Positions 36,123-45,426 of a DNA stretch of 64,000 nucleotides are shown one piece after another. Positions within the stretch are counted from its first letter, which is position 1, and each line of letters starts with the position of its first letter. Source of the stretch: Escherichia marmotae. Lineage in GTDB: Bacteria > Pseudomonadota > Gammaproteobacteria > Enterobacterales > Enterobacteriaceae. A program made the position numbers and the translations under genes. The stretch is taken from positions 3,410,001 to 3,474,000 of the forward strand of contig NZ_CP025979.1 of assembly GCF_002900365.1 (NCBI RefSeq), read 5' to 3'. Under the pieces are notes generated by a model. It was not told where the DNA came from and searched no databases. It saw only the letters and a program-made list of their open reading frames with translations.

Positions 36123-37025
36123 ATGAATCAATCTTATGGACGGCTGGTCAGTCGGGCGGCGATTGCTGCGACGGCGATGGCTTCGCTGCTATTGCTGATT
36201 AAAATTTTTGCATGGTGGTATACCGGTTCGGTGAGTATTCTCGCCGCGCTTGTCGACTCGTTGGTGGATATTGGTGCGTCACTGACCAATTTATTGGTGG
36301 TGCGTTATTCGTTGCAACCGGCGGATGACGAACATACTTTTGGTCATGGTAAAGCGGAATCTCTGGCTGCGTTGGCGCAAAGTATGTTTATCTCTGGTTC
36401 GGCGTTGTTTTTGTTTTTAACCGGGATCCAACATCTGATTTCACCGACGCCAATGAATGATCCTGGTGTCGGTATTATCGTCACAATTGTCGCGTTAGTT
36501 TGCACCATCGTTCTTGTCTCGTTTCAGCGTTGGGTGGTTCGCCGTACACAAAGTCAGGCGGTGCGTGCAGATATGCTCCATTATCAGTCTGATGTTATGA
36601 TGAACGGCGCGATTTTGCTGGCACTTGCATTATCCTGGTACGGCTGGCATAGCGCAGATGCCCTGTTTGCTTTGGGTATTGGCATCTATATTTTATATAG
36701 TGCGTTACGCATGGGGTATGAGGCGGTACAGTCATTGCTGGATCGCGCGTTACCCGATGAGGAGCGGCAGGAAATTATTGATATCGTGACTTCCTGGCCG
36801 GGAGTAAGCGGCGCTCACGATCTTCGCACGCGGCAGTCAGGGCCGACTCGCTTTATTCAGATTCATTTGGAAATGGAAGACTCTCTGCCTCTGGTTCAGG
36901 CGCATATGGTGGCTGATCAGGTAGAGCAGGCTATTTTACGGCGTTTTCCAGGCTCGGATGTCATTATTCATCAGGACCCTTGTTCCGTCGTGCCCAGGGA
37001 AGGTAAACGGTTTGAGCTATCATAA
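36123..37025 (+). CDS. fieF: FieF (YiiP), Zn/Fe cation-efflux pump
   Basis: Proton-coupled export of Zn(II)/Fe(II) across the inner membrane. CDF family, 300 residues from ATG 36123 (MNQSYGRLVSRAAIAATAMA) with cgggag upstream. The membrane metal site has Asp45/Asp49 in AALVDSLVDIGAS and His/Asp in MLHYQSDVMMNGA. The cytoplasmic domain contains HDLRTRQSG and the dimer metal site. The C-terminal tail FELS differs from K-12 SMLS. Confidence 0.97.
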   Translation: MNQSYGRLVSRAAIAATAMASLLLLIKIFAWWYTGSVSILAALVDSLVDIGASLTNLLVVRYSLQPADDEHTFGHGKAESLAALAQSMFISGSALFLFLTGIQHLISPTPMNDPGVGIIVTIVALVCTIVLVSFQRWVVRRTQSQAVRADMLHYQSDVMMNGAILLALALSWYGWHSADALFALGIGIYILYSALRMGYEAVQSLLDRALPDEERQEIIDIVTSWPGVSGAHDLRTRQSGPTRFIQIHLEMEDSLPLVQAHMVADQVEQAILRRFPGSDVIIHQDPCSVVPREGKRFELS

Positions 37026-37087
37026 TGCTTGCGAAAAGAGAGCCAGACCCGCATTTTGTGTATAAATTACCGCCATTTGGCCTGACC

Positions 37088-37099
37088 TGAATCAATTCA
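37088..37099. promoter_or_regulatory. Cra (FruR) site upstream of pfkA
   Basis: tgaatcaattca, a near-perfect palindrome of the Cra consensus TGAAWCGWTYMA, about 110 bp before the pfkA start. Cra represses pfkA in K-12. Confidence 0.75.
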
Positions 37100-37205
37100 G
37101 CAGGCAGTGGTTGTTATACTATCTGCATATTCGTTTGGTGTTCGATATGCAGAATCGACTTCCGGCAACAGATTTCATTTTGCATTCCAAAGTTCAGAGG
37201 TAGTC

Positions 37206-38168
37206 ATGATTAAGAAAATCGGTGTGTTGACAAGTGGCGGTGATGCGCCTGGCATGAACGCAGCAATCCGTGGTGTCGTACGTGCGGCGCTGTCGGAAGG
37301 TCTGGAAGTCATGGGGATTTATGACGGCTATCTGGGCCTGTATGAAGACCGTATGGTTCAGCTTGACCGTTACAGTGTGTCTGACATGATCAACCGTGGT
37401 GGTACATTCCTCGGTTCTGCGCGCTTCCCTGAATTCCGCGACGAAAACATCCGCGCGGTGGCTATCGAAAACCTGAAAAAACGTGGCATCGATGCGCTGG
37501 TTGTTATCGGCGGTGACGGTTCCTACATGGGTGCAATGCGTCTGACCGAAATGGGTTTCCCATGCATTGGTCTGCCAGGCACCATCGACAACGATATCAA
37601 AGGTACTGACTACACCATCGGTTTCTTCACTGCACTGAGCACTGTTGTAGAAGCGATCGACCGTCTGCGTGATACATCTTCTTCTCACCAGCGTATTTCA
37701 GTGGTGGAAGTAATGGGTCGTTACTGTGGCGACCTGACTCTGGCTGCAGCAATCGCCGGTGGTTGTGAATTTGTTGTTGTACCGGAAGTCGAATTCAGCC
37801 GTGAAGATCTGGTAAACGAAATCAAAGCGGGTATTGCGAAAGGTAAGAAACACGCGATTGTGGCGATCACTGAACACATGTGCGATGTCGATGAACTGGC
37901 GCATTTCATCGAGAAAGAAACCGGTCGTGAAACTCGTGCAACCGTGCTGGGCCACATCCAGCGTGGTGGTTCTCCGGTGCCTTATGACCGTATTCTGGCT
38001 TCCCGTATGGGCGCATATGCGATTGATCTGCTGCTGGCAGGCTACGGTGGTCGTTGCGTAGGTATTCAGAACGAACAACTGGTTCACCATGACATCATCG
38101 ACGCTATCGAAAACATGAAGCGTCCGTTCAAAGGTGATTGGCTGGACTGCGCGAAAAAACTGTATTAA
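37206..38168 (+). CDS. pfkA: 6-phosphofructokinase I
   Basis: Main ATP-dependent phosphofructokinase of glycolysis. 320 residues from ATG 37206 (MIKKIGVLTSGGDAPGMNAA), with gaggtag upstream. ATP site GGDGSYMGA; catalytic Asp in PGTIDNDIKGTDYTIG; MGRYCGDL. Codon use is strongly biased, as expected of a highly expressed gene. The frame is open to 37107 but those codons are not family sequence. Confidence 0.98.
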   Translation: MIKKIGVLTSGGDAPGMNAAIRGVVRAALSEGLEVMGIYDGYLGLYEDRMVQLDRYSVSDMINRGGTFLGSARFPEFRDENIRAVAIENLKKRGIDALVVIGGDGSYMGAMRLTEMGFPCIGLPGTIDNDIKGTDYTIGFFTALSTVVEAIDRLRDTSSSHQRISVVEVMGRYCGDLTLAAAIAGGCEFVVVPEVEFSREDLVNEIKAGIAKGKKHAIVAITEHMCDVDELAHFIEKETGRETRATVLGHIQRGGSPVPYDRILASRMGAYAIDLLLAGYGGRCVGIQNEQLVHHDIIDAIENMKRPFKGDWLDCAKKLY

Positions 38169-38222
38169 TGATATCGGGAAAAGGCAGCTTTCTTTTGCCT
38201 GAAACCGATGACAAAAGCAAAA

Positions 38223-38324
38223 ATGCCTGATGCGCTTCGTTTATCAGGCCTATATGAATTCTGCAATTTATTGAATTTGCAAATTTTTGTAGGCCGGATA
38301 AGGCGGTTACGCCGCATCCGGCAT
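38223..38324. repeat. REP pair between pfkA and sbp
   Basis: 38223-38252 (atgcctgatgcgcttcgttt...) and 38289-38324 (gtaggccggataaggcgg...). The rest of the 318-bp gap holds the sbp promoter and nothing else recognisable. Confidence 0.9.
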
Positions 38325-38486
38325 GAACAAGCGTACATTGTCAGCAATTTGAGGCGGATTCATTCCGCCTTTTTTACTCCCCCATATATACCCTCAGGTT
38401 ATATCCAATCTTTTTTTATTCTTTAATGTTTGATTCACGTTCTGGCACGCTTTGCTTATCACAACACAACATAAGAGAACCGGGCG

Positions 38487-39476
38487 ATGAACAAGTGGGG
38501 CGTAGGGTTTACATTTTTGCTGGCGGCGACCAGCGTTATGGCAAAGGATATTCAGCTTCTTAACGTTTCGTATGATCCTACGCGCGAGTTGTACGAACAA
38601 TACAACAAAGCGTTCAGTGCCCACTGGAAGCAGCAAACGGGCGATAACGTAGTGATTCGTCAGTCGCACGGCGGCTCAGGTAAACAGGCAACGTCGGTGA
38701 TTAACGGCATAGATGCTGATGTAGTGACGCTGGCGCTGGCTTACGACGTGGATGCGATTGCTGAACGTGGTCGAATTGATAAAAACTGGATCAAACGTCT
38801 GCCGGATAACTCCGCGCCGTACACCTCCACCATTGTCTTCCTGGTGCGCAAGGGTAATCCGAAGCAAATCCATGACTGGAACGACCTGGTTAAACCCGGT
38901 ATTTCAGTGATCACGCCTAACCCGAAAAGCTCTGGTGGCGCACGCTGGAACTACCTGGCAGCGTGGGGATACGCGCTGCATCACAATAATAACGATCAAG
39001 CGAAAGCACAGGATTTCGTGCGGTCGTTGTATAAAAACGTTGAAGTTCTGGATTCCGGCGCGCGTGGCTCTACTAATACTTTCGTCGAACGTGGTATTGG
39101 TGATGTGCTGATAGCCTGGGAAAACGAAGCACTGCTGGCAACGAATGAATTGGGGAAAGATAAATTCGAAATCGTCACGCCGAGCGAGTCTATTCTCGCG
39201 GAACCGACGGTGTCGGTTGTCGATAAAGTGGCGGAGAAAAAAGGCACCAAAGAGATCGCAGAAGCCTACCTGAAATATCTCTATACCCCAGAAGGTCAGG
39301 AGATTGCAGCCAAAAACTATTACCGTCCGCGCGATCCGGAGATAGCGAAAAAATATGAAAACGCTTTTCCGAAGCTGAAATTGTTTACCATCGATGAAGA
39401 GTTTGGCGGCTGGACGAAGGCGCAAAAAGAGCATTTTTCTAACGGTGGTACGTTCGACCAAATCAGCAAACGTTAA
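38487..39476 (+). CDS. sbp: Periplasmic sulfate-binding protein
   Basis: Delivers sulfate to the CysTWA ABC importer. 329 residues with signal peptide MNKWGVGFTFLLAATSVMA; sulfate-binding family signatures SYDPTRELYEQYNKAF (VSYDPTRE) and NPKSSGGARWNYLAAWG. A single-gene unit with its own terminator; in K-12 it belongs to the CysB regulon. Confidence 0.97.
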   Translation: MNKWGVGFTFLLAATSVMAKDIQLLNVSYDPTRELYEQYNKAFSAHWKQQTGDNVVIRQSHGGSGKQATSVINGIDADVVTLALAYDVDAIAERGRIDKNWIKRLPDNSAPYTSTIVFLVRKGNPKQIHDWNDLVKPGISVITPNPKSSGGARWNYLAAWGYALHHNNNDQAKAQDFVRSLYKNVEVLDSGARGSTNTFVERGIGDVLIAWENEALLATNELGKDKFEIVTPSESILAEPTVSVVDKVAEKKGTKEIAEAYLKYLYTPEGQEIAAKNYYRPRDPEIAKKYENAFPKLKLFTIDEEFGGWTKAQKEHFSNGGTFDQISKR

Positions 39477-39496
39477 TTTTGTTGAAGGTAACCAGG

Positions 39497-39526
39497 CCCG
39501 GAGGCATCTTGCGACCGGGTTTTTTA
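39497..39526 (+). terminator. Rho-independent terminator of sbp
   Basis: cccgg (39497-39501) pairs with ccggg (39515-39519), followed by seven T. Confidence 0.8.
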
Positions 39527-39580
39527 TTTGTCACGATTTTGCGTTACCCTTGCATCTCTTTGAGGTACAGGGAAAAAACG

Positions 39581-40330
39581 ATGAAAAAAACGGTTATTTT
39601 CATTTTGGTGATGATAGTTATCGCCGTTGCTGCGGGTTTCGGCTACTGGAAATTTACCGGTGATTCGGAGGTATTACGTAAGATTGTCCTTGAGCAATGT
39701 TTGCCCAATCAGCAGCAAAACCAAAACCCTTCGCCATGTGTGGAGGTAAAACCTAATGCCGGGTATGTGGTTTTAAAAGACATTAACGGCCCACTGCAAT
39801 ATCTGTTGATGCCAACGTATCGTATTAACGGTACTGAAAGCCCTTTGTTGACCGATCCTTCAACGCCTAACTTCTTTTGGTTGGCCTGGCAGGCGCGTGA
39901 TTTTATGAGCCAAAAATACGGTCAGCAGGTTCCCGATCGTGCGGTATCTCTGGCGATTAACTCCCGCACCGGGCGCACGCAAAATCATTTTCATATTCAT
40001 ATTTCTTGTATTCGTCCAGATGTACGCGAACAACTGGATAACAATCTGGCGAACATCAGTAGTCGTTGGTTGCCGCTGCCGGGCGGATTACAGGGGCATG
40101 AATACCTGGCGCGTCGGGTAACTGAAAGCGAATTAGTACAACGTAGTCCGTTTATGATGTTAGCGGAAGAAGTGCCTGGGGCACGGGAACATATGGGAAG
40201 TTACGGGCTGGCGATGGTACGACAGAGTGATAACTCGTTTGTATTGCTGGCGACGCAACGAAATCTCCTGACGCTGAATCGTGCTTCAGCCGAGGAAATT
40301 CAGGATCATCAGTGTGAGATTTTGCGTTAA
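39581..40330 (+). CDS. cdh: CDP-diacylglycerol pyrophosphatase
   Basis: Hydrolyses CDP-diacylglycerol to CMP and phosphatidate at the inner membrane. 249 residues from ATG 39581 (MKKTVIFILVMIVIAVAAG), one N-terminal membrane anchor, HIT-like catalytic motif NHFHIHISC. The N-terminal 40 residues differ clearly from K-12 and the protein is two residues shorter. The start is far from the frame's first ATG (39479), which lies in the sbp terminator. Confidence 0.95.
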   Translation: MKKTVIFILVMIVIAVAAGFGYWKFTGDSEVLRKIVLEQCLPNQQQNQNPSPCVEVKPNAGYVVLKDINGPLQYLLMPTYRINGTESPLLTDPSTPNFFWLAWQARDFMSQKYGQQVPDRAVSLAINSRTGRTQNHFHIHISCIRPDVREQLDNNLANISSRWLPLPGGLQGHEYLARRVTESELVQRSPFMMLAEEVPGAREHMGSYGLAMVRQSDNSFVLLATQRNLLTLNRASAEEIQDHQCEILR

Positions 40331-40340
40331 GGCGAGTTAA

Positions 40341-40363
40341 GTGCCGGATGTGATATCCGGCAC
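40341..40363. terminator. Hairpin between cdh and tpiA
   Basis: gtgccggat (40341-40349) pairs perfectly with atccggcac (40355-40363), between convergent genes; no T run, so it may act as a 3' stabiliser more than a terminator. Confidence 0.55.
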
Positions 40364-40372
40364 CTGTCAGAC

Positions 40373-41140
40373 TTAAGCCTGTTTAGCGGCTTCTGCAGCT
40401 TTAACGATCACTGCGAAGGCGTCGGCTTTCAGAGAAGCACCGCCAACCAGTGCGCCGTCGATGTCCGGCTGAGCGAACAGTTCGGCGGCGTTAGAGGCGT
40501 TTACAGAACCGCCGTACTGGATGATCACTTGTTCAGCGATGTTAGCGTCAACTTTAGCGATGTGATCACGGATGAATTTGTGAACAGCCTGAGCCTGCGC
40601 TGGAGTTGCAGATTTGCCAGTACCGATTGCCCATACGGGTTCGTAAGCGATTACTGCACCTTCGAATGCAGCAGCACCCTGAGTTTTCAGCACCGCGTCG
40701 ATCTGACGTGCGCACACTTCTTCAGTTTTGCCCGCTTCGTTTTCAGCTTCGGTTTCACCGATGCACAGAACCGGAGTCAGACCCTGCTCTTTCAGCACAG
40801 CGAATTTTTTCGCGATCAGTTCGTCAGACTCTTTGTGGTAAGTACGACGTTCAGAGTGACCGATGATGATGTACTGTGCGCCGATGTCTTTCAGCATAGC
40901 GGCAGAGGTTTCACCGGTGAATGCGCCGGACAGGTTCAGATCCACGTTCTGCGCGCCCAGCATGATGTGGCTGCCTTCAGCTTCACGCTTCGCCATATCG
41001 ATGTACATTTCCGGTGGTGCGATTGCAACCGCACAGCCAGCAACACCTGCCAGCTCTTTACGCAGGTTAGAAACCAGCTCGTGAACCATGTGGCGGCTGC
41101 CGTTCAGTTTCCAGTTACCCATCACTAAAGGATGTCGCAT
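40373..41140 (-). CDS. tpiA: Triose-phosphate isomerase
   Basis: Interconverts DHAP and glyceraldehyde-3-phosphate. 255 residues; catalytic Lys in MGNWKLNGS, His in [12 protein letters not shown], Glu in [15 protein letters not shown]. Codon use is highly biased. Monocistronic, minus strand. Confidence 0.98.
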
Positions 41141-41247
41141 TTTAATTCTCCACGCTTATAAGCGAATAAAGGAAGATGGCCGCCCCGCAGGGCAGCAGGT
41201 CTGTGAAACAGTATAGAGATTCATCGGCACAAAGGCTTTGCTTTTTG

Positions 41248-41847
41248 TCATTTATTCAACCCTTCAAGCGATTCAGATAGCGCCAGCTTAATCGGTTCAA
41301 CAGCGAAGGTTAGCCCTTTTTCGCCGTTGTCCGCGACAACATAGCGCAATGCGCCTTCTGTCTCGGTGTAATAACGTTTGTTTTTCCCCGCAGTAAGGAG
41401 TGATTGCAGCTTTTTTTGGCTCTGTGTTTTGGTCATCAGCGGGGTAAGCGTGCGGATCATTGCCGCCATGTATTCCTGGGCTTTTGCTTTAGCGGCTTTT
41501 TGCTCTGGTCCCTGGATTGGTAGCCAGGTAATTTGAATACTTTTGATTTTTAAAGTGCCGCGCTCCAGCGCCGTAGAGGCATACAAGTTCTCGTTAATTT
41601 TACTGGCGGCGCGAGTCAGGTTGGCTTTGTCGGGGCTGCTGTCGATGGCGCGAAATTCGTTCAGTGGCAGATTGGGATTCTGGCTGTTAAAGTCTTCTCG
41701 AAACTGGCTGATGGAGAGATCGAAAGTGGGGGCACCAGCCAGCAGGTAGGGCGCTGTCGTTGCCGTGCTAGGCGATTGTGCGTGCACCGTTGCACTAACG
41801 GATAACACAACAGATAAGAGAAAAAACAGTGAACACCCTGACTTCAT
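41248..41847 (-). CDS. yiiQ: YiiQ, periplasmic DUF1454 protein
   Basis: 199 residues with a signal peptide ending in VSATVHA; the mature part is a single DUF1454 domain with no known catalytic motif. Function unknown in the family. Divergent from yiiR with about 100 bp between. Confidence 0.92.
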   Translation of the reverse strand: MKSGCSLFFLLSVVLSVSATVHAQSPSTATTAPYLLAGAPTFDLSISQFREDFNSQNPNLPLNEFRAIDSSPDKANLTRAASKINENLYASTALERGTLKIKSIQITWLPIQGPEQKAAKAKAQEYMAAMIRTLTPLMTKTQSQKKLQSLLTAGKNKRYYTETEGALRYVVADNGEKGLTFAVEPIKLALSESLEGLNK

Positions 41848-41947
41848 CGGCAGTACCTTTTGTTATGACTGGGTTCGATTAAAACGATATCTGTCGCCCT
41901 TGTCAAAAGGGTAGAATCCTGGAAAAGACAACCATCAAGGAACTTAC

Positions 41948-42388
41948 ATGACCATACAGCAATGGTTATTCTCGTTTAAAGGGCGTATTGGACGCCGTGA
42001 TTTCTGGATTTGGATTGGCCTCTGGATCGTTGGGATGCTGGTGCTTTTCTCACTGGCAGGTAAAAAATTACTCGATATCCAGACCGCCGCGTTTTGCCTT
42101 GTGTGCCTGTTATGGCCGACAGCGGCAGTGACGGTGAAACGGCTGCACGATCGCGGCCGTTCTGGCGCATGGGCATTTTTGATGATTGTAGCGTGGATGC
42201 TTCTGGCGGGTAACTGGGCGATTTTACCGGGCGTCTGGCAATGGGCGGTAGGGCGTTTTATTCCGACGTTGATTCTGGTGATGATGCTTATTGATCTTGG
42301 CGCATTTGTCGGCACGCAAAGCGCAAATAAATACGGAAAAGACACCCAGGACGTAAAGTATAAGTCCGAGAATAAATCAAGCCATTAG
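41948..42388 (+). CDS. yiiR: YiiR, DUF805 inner-membrane protein
   Basis: 146 residues with four membrane segments; starts with the DUF805 signature FSFKGRIGRRDFWIW and VKRLHDRGRSG. Function unknown. Strong aaggaa ribosome site. Confidence 0.92.
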   Translation: MTIQQWLFSFKGRIGRRDFWIWIGLWIVGMLVLFSLAGKKLLDIQTAAFCLVCLLWPTAAVTVKRLHDRGRSGAWAFLMIVAWMLLAGNWAILPGVWQWAVGRFIPTLILVMMLIDLGAFVGTQSANKYGKDTQDVKYKSENKSSH

Positions 42389-42599
42389 TCCTTAATATAT
42401 CTCTTATTGCTATTTTTATCCGGGATCGTTATTTCCACGTTGCAAATGACGATGCCCGGAAAATCTTCTTCATTTCCTCATCTTAAGCAATATCAAAAAA
42501 AATGGTAATCCATAAGATCATTACTTGTTTGTTCTTCTCTTAACGGCGCATTATTCTTAAGTGGCAATCGACAGAGAGGCGAATATACAGAGGTGCCCT

Positions 42600-42899
42600 A
42601 TGAAAGATGTCGTAGATAAATGCAGTACTAAAGGATGTGCGATTGATATCGGTACGGTTATTGATAACGATAACTGTACCAGCAAACTTTCGCGCTTTTT
42701 TGCCACCCGCGAAGAAGCAGAGTCCTTTATGACTAAACTGAAAGAGCTTGCTGCTGCCGCATCCTCTGCGGATGAAGGGGCCAGCGTGGCTTATAAGATT
42801 AAAGATCTGGAGGGGCAGGTTGAGCTTGATGCGGCCTTCACCTTCTCATGCCAGGCCGAGATGATTATTTTTGAGTTATCACTGCGTTCACTTGGTTAA
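42600..42899 (+). CDS. yiiS: YiiS, UPF0381 (DUF406) protein
   Basis: 99 residues from ATG 42600 (MKDVVDKCSTKGCAIDIGTV), which has gaggtg just upstream; the frame opens at 42561 but the family starts here. Soluble; function unknown. Followed by uspD after 11 bp, so probably co-transcribed with this stress gene. Confidence 0.93.
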   Translation: MKDVVDKCSTKGCAIDIGTVIDNDNCTSKLSRFFATREEAESFMTKLKELAAAASSADEGASVAYKIKDLEGQVELDAAFTFSCQAEMIIFELSLRSLG

Positions 42900-42910
42900 T
42901 GGAGTTAAAC

Positions 42911-43339
42911 ATGTCTTATAAACACATTGGCGTGGCAATTTCCGGGAATGAAGAAGATGCCTTACTGGTGAACAAAGCCCTGGATCTCGCCAGACATAAC
43001 GATGCCCACCTGACGTTAATTCATATCGATGATGGCTTAAGCGAGTTGTATCCGGGTATCTACTTTCCGGCAACAGAAGATATTCTTCAACTGTTGAAAG
43101 ATAAGTCGGATAACAAACTGTATAAACTGACGAAAAATATTCAGTGGCCGAAGACGAAACTGCGCATTGAGCGCGGAGAAATGCCAGAAACACTGCTGGA
43201 AATTATGCAAAAAGAGCAGTGCGACCTCCTTGTCTGTGGTCATCACCACTCGTTTATCAACCGTTTGATGCCAGCATATCGCGGAATGATCAATAAGTTG
43301 AATGCGGATCTACTCATCGTGCCGTTTATCGATAAGTAA
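42911..43339 (+). CDS. uspD: Universal stress protein D
   Basis: 142 residues from ATG 42911 (MSYKHIGVAISGNEEDALLV), preceded by ggag. UspA-type fold with the conserved end LLVCGHHHSFINRLMPAYRG and DLLIVPF. In K-12 linked to resistance to superoxide stress and other starvation responses. Converges with fpr. Confidence 0.95.
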   Translation: MSYKHIGVAISGNEEDALLVNKALDLARHNDAHLTLIHIDDGLSELYPGIYFPATEDILQLLKDKSDNKLYKLTKNIQWPKTKLRIERGEMPETLLEIMQKEQCDLLVCGHHHSFINRLMPAYRGMINKLNADLLIVPFIDK

Positions 43340-43343
43340 CCGC

Positions 43344-44090
43344 TTACCAGTAATGCTCCGCTGTCATGTGGCCCGGTCGACGACGTAAATGTTTCGTCAT
43401 CTGCCGGGTCTCTTTCAGCAGTTGCTGCGTATCACGCACCATCTGCGGATTGCCACACAGCATCACATGGCTGGTCTCTTTGTTCATTGGCAGGCCAACC
43501 GCATTTTCCAGTTCACCACTTTCAATCAACGCCGGTATCCGGCCGGTAAGTGAACCCGCTACCGTTTCCCGGCTGACCACCGTCTGAATGCGCAGTTTTC
43601 CCTCGTAGCGTTTTTCCAGTTCCTGCATAAGAGGCAAATAGCTTAAGTCGGCGGCATAACGTGCGGCGTGAACCAGTACCAGATTTTTGAAGCGATCTAA
43701 ATCTTTGCCCAATTGTAGAATCGATAAATAGGGGCCAATCGCCGTACCGGTCGCCAGCATCCAAAGTGTTTCGCAATCCGGCACTTCATCCAGCACAAAG
43801 AACCCTGCCGCCTCGCTAACGACCTGCACTTCGTCACCCGGTTTTAGCGCCGCCAGTCGCGGGCTTAATTTGCCATCGGGGACGGTGACCAGATAAAACT
43901 CCAGATCGGGATTGTCGGGCGAGTTCACATAGGAGTAGGCACGCTGAACGCGTTCGCCATCAATTTCAAGGCCAAGTTTGGTGAATTGCCCGGCGGTAAA
44001 CGGAAGCACGGGAGCGTGAACGGTGAGACTAAACAGGGCGTCGGTCCAGTTCTGCACTTTAGTGACTTTGCCTGTTACCCAATCAGCCAT
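43344..44090 (-). CDS. fpr: Ferredoxin/flavodoxin-NADP reductase
   Basis: FAD enzyme passing electrons between NADPH and flavodoxin/ferredoxin, feeding SoxR reduction and activation of radical enzymes. 248 residues; FAD-binding RAYSYVNSPDNP, NADP-binding ATGTAIGPYLSIL, and the C-terminal aromatic Trp of the subclass. In K-12 SoxS-activated. Confidence 0.97.
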   Translation of the reverse strand: MADWVTGKVTKVQNWTDALFSLTVHAPVLPFTAGQFTKLGLEIDGERVQRAYSYVNSPDNPDLEFYLVTVPDGKLSPRLAALKPGDEVQVVSEAAGFFVLDEVPDCETLWMLATGTAIGPYLSILQLGKDLDRFKNLVLVHAARYAADLSYLPLMQELEKRYEGKLRIQTVVSRETVAGSLTGRIPALIESGELENAVGLPMNKETSHVMLCGNPQMVRDTQQLLKETRQMTKHLRRRPGHMTAEHYW

Positions 44091-44137
44091 GTTTTTCTCC
44101 TGTTTTGATTGACTTGCCTTATCTTCGTTCTCCGAAC

Positions 44138-44166
44138 AAAAAAATTCCAGTCCCGAAGGACTGGAA
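44138..44166 (-). terminator. Rho-independent terminator of glpFKX
   Basis: ccagtcc/ggactgg stem with a cgaa (minus: ttcg) tetraloop; on the minus strand it is followed by a run of seven T (44138-44144). It separates glpX from fpr. Confidence 0.85.
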
Positions 44167-44186
44167 GGCTCAATCGATCAAATCGA

Positions 44187-45197
44187 TCAGAGAATATGCA
44201 CCTGCATTTCCGGGTCTTTACGATCCAGATAATGAATCGACTGAATGCGACGAATGGTACGTGACTTACCACGGATCAGCAGCGTTTCAGTGGTGGCAAT
44301 ATTGCCTTTGCGGCTAATCCCTTCCAGCAGATCGCCTTTGGTGATGCCGGTGGCAGAGAAGATGACGTTATCGCTACGCGCCATATCGCCCAGACGCAGC
44401 ACTTTACCGGCTTCAATACCCATTGCTTTGCAGCGTGCCAGTTCCTGTTCGCCAATGCGGCGATTTTCCAGGTTATCACCTTTGACATCATGGCGTGCCA
44501 GCAGACGGCCGTTCATATCACCATCTAATGCACGGATCACCGCCGCAGAAACCACACCTTCTGGCGCACCGCCAATGCCGTACAGCACATCAACTTCGCT
44601 ATCCGGCATACAGGTAAGAATGGAGGCGGCGACGTCGCCATCCGGAATAGCAAACACGCGTACGCCGAGTTGTTGCATTTCTGCGATAACCGCGTCGTGG
44701 CGTGGTTTCGCCAGAATCGTTACCGTCAGTTCGCTTAACGGTTTGCCGAGTGCCGTTGCAACATTGCGCAGGTTATCCGCCAGCGGCAGATTCAGGTCGA
44801 TGACGCCTTTGGCACCAGGTCCGACGATCAACTTCTCCATATACATATCCGGTGCATTGAGGAAGCAGCCTTTATCGCCTACAGCCAGCACCGCCAGCGC
44901 GTTAGCCTGGCCCATCGCTGTCATTCGCGTACCTTCAATCGGATCAACAGCAATATCCACCGCATCGCCGCGACCAGTACCGACTTTTTCACCAATGTAG
45001 AGCATCGGCGCTTCGTCGATTTCACCTTCACCAATGACGATGGTGCCGTCAATGTTGACCTGGTTGAGCATGATACGCATGGCATTTACTGCCGCACCGT
45101 CAGCGGTATTTTTATCGCCGCGTCCTAACCATTTGTAGCCAGCCAGCGCCGCAGATTCAGTGACGCGGGAAAATTCGATGGCAAGTTCTCGTCTCAT
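44187..45197 (-). CDS. glpX: Fructose-1,6-bisphosphatase class II
   Basis: Gluconeogenic phosphatase, Mn-dependent. 336 residues from ATG 45197 (MRRELAIEFSRVTESAALAG); the frame is open to 45350 through a REP, which is not coding. Metal-binding motifs GEGEIDEAP and DPIEGTRMTA. Third gene of glpFKX. Confidence 0.97.
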   Translation of the reverse strand: MRRELAIEFSRVTESAALAGYKWLGRGDKNTADGAAVNAMRIMLNQVNIDGTIVIGEGEIDEAPMLYIGEKVGTGRGDAVDIAVDPIEGTRMTAMGQANALAVLAVGDKGCFLNAPDMYMEKLIVGPGAKGVIDLNLPLADNLRNVATALGKPLSELTVTILAKPRHDAVIAEMQQLGVRVFAIPDGDVAASILTCMPDSEVDVLYGIGGAPEGVVSAAVIRALDGDMNGRLLARHDVKGDNLENRRIGEQELARCKAMGIEAGKVLRLGDMARSDNVIFSATGITKGDLLEGISRKGNIATTETLLIRGKSRTIRRIQSIHYLDRKDPEMQVHIL

Positions 45198-45303
45198 AGC
45201 AAACTCTAAGCAGTAAGGAATGGCGCGAAGTGTAGCACAGGGGAGGGGGCGGATTATTGATGTGTGCGGGGATTGCCCCCGCACGGAGCCATAGTCTGCG
45301 ACA

Positions 45304-45392
45304 TGCCGGATGCGGCGTGAACGCCTTATCCGGCCTACACAAAATGGCATCGGCTCGTAGGCCTGATAGGACGCGTCAGCGTCGCATCAGGC
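45304..45392. repeat. BIME of two REPs between glpK and glpX
   Basis: 45304-45339 (tgccggatgcggcgtgaacg...) and 45356-45392 (cgtaggcctgataggacgc...). Located in the 229-bp gap inside the glpFKX transcription unit. Confidence 0.9.
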
Positions 45393-45426
45393 GATCAGCA
45401 TCAGGCAATCGGTCAGATGCCTGACA

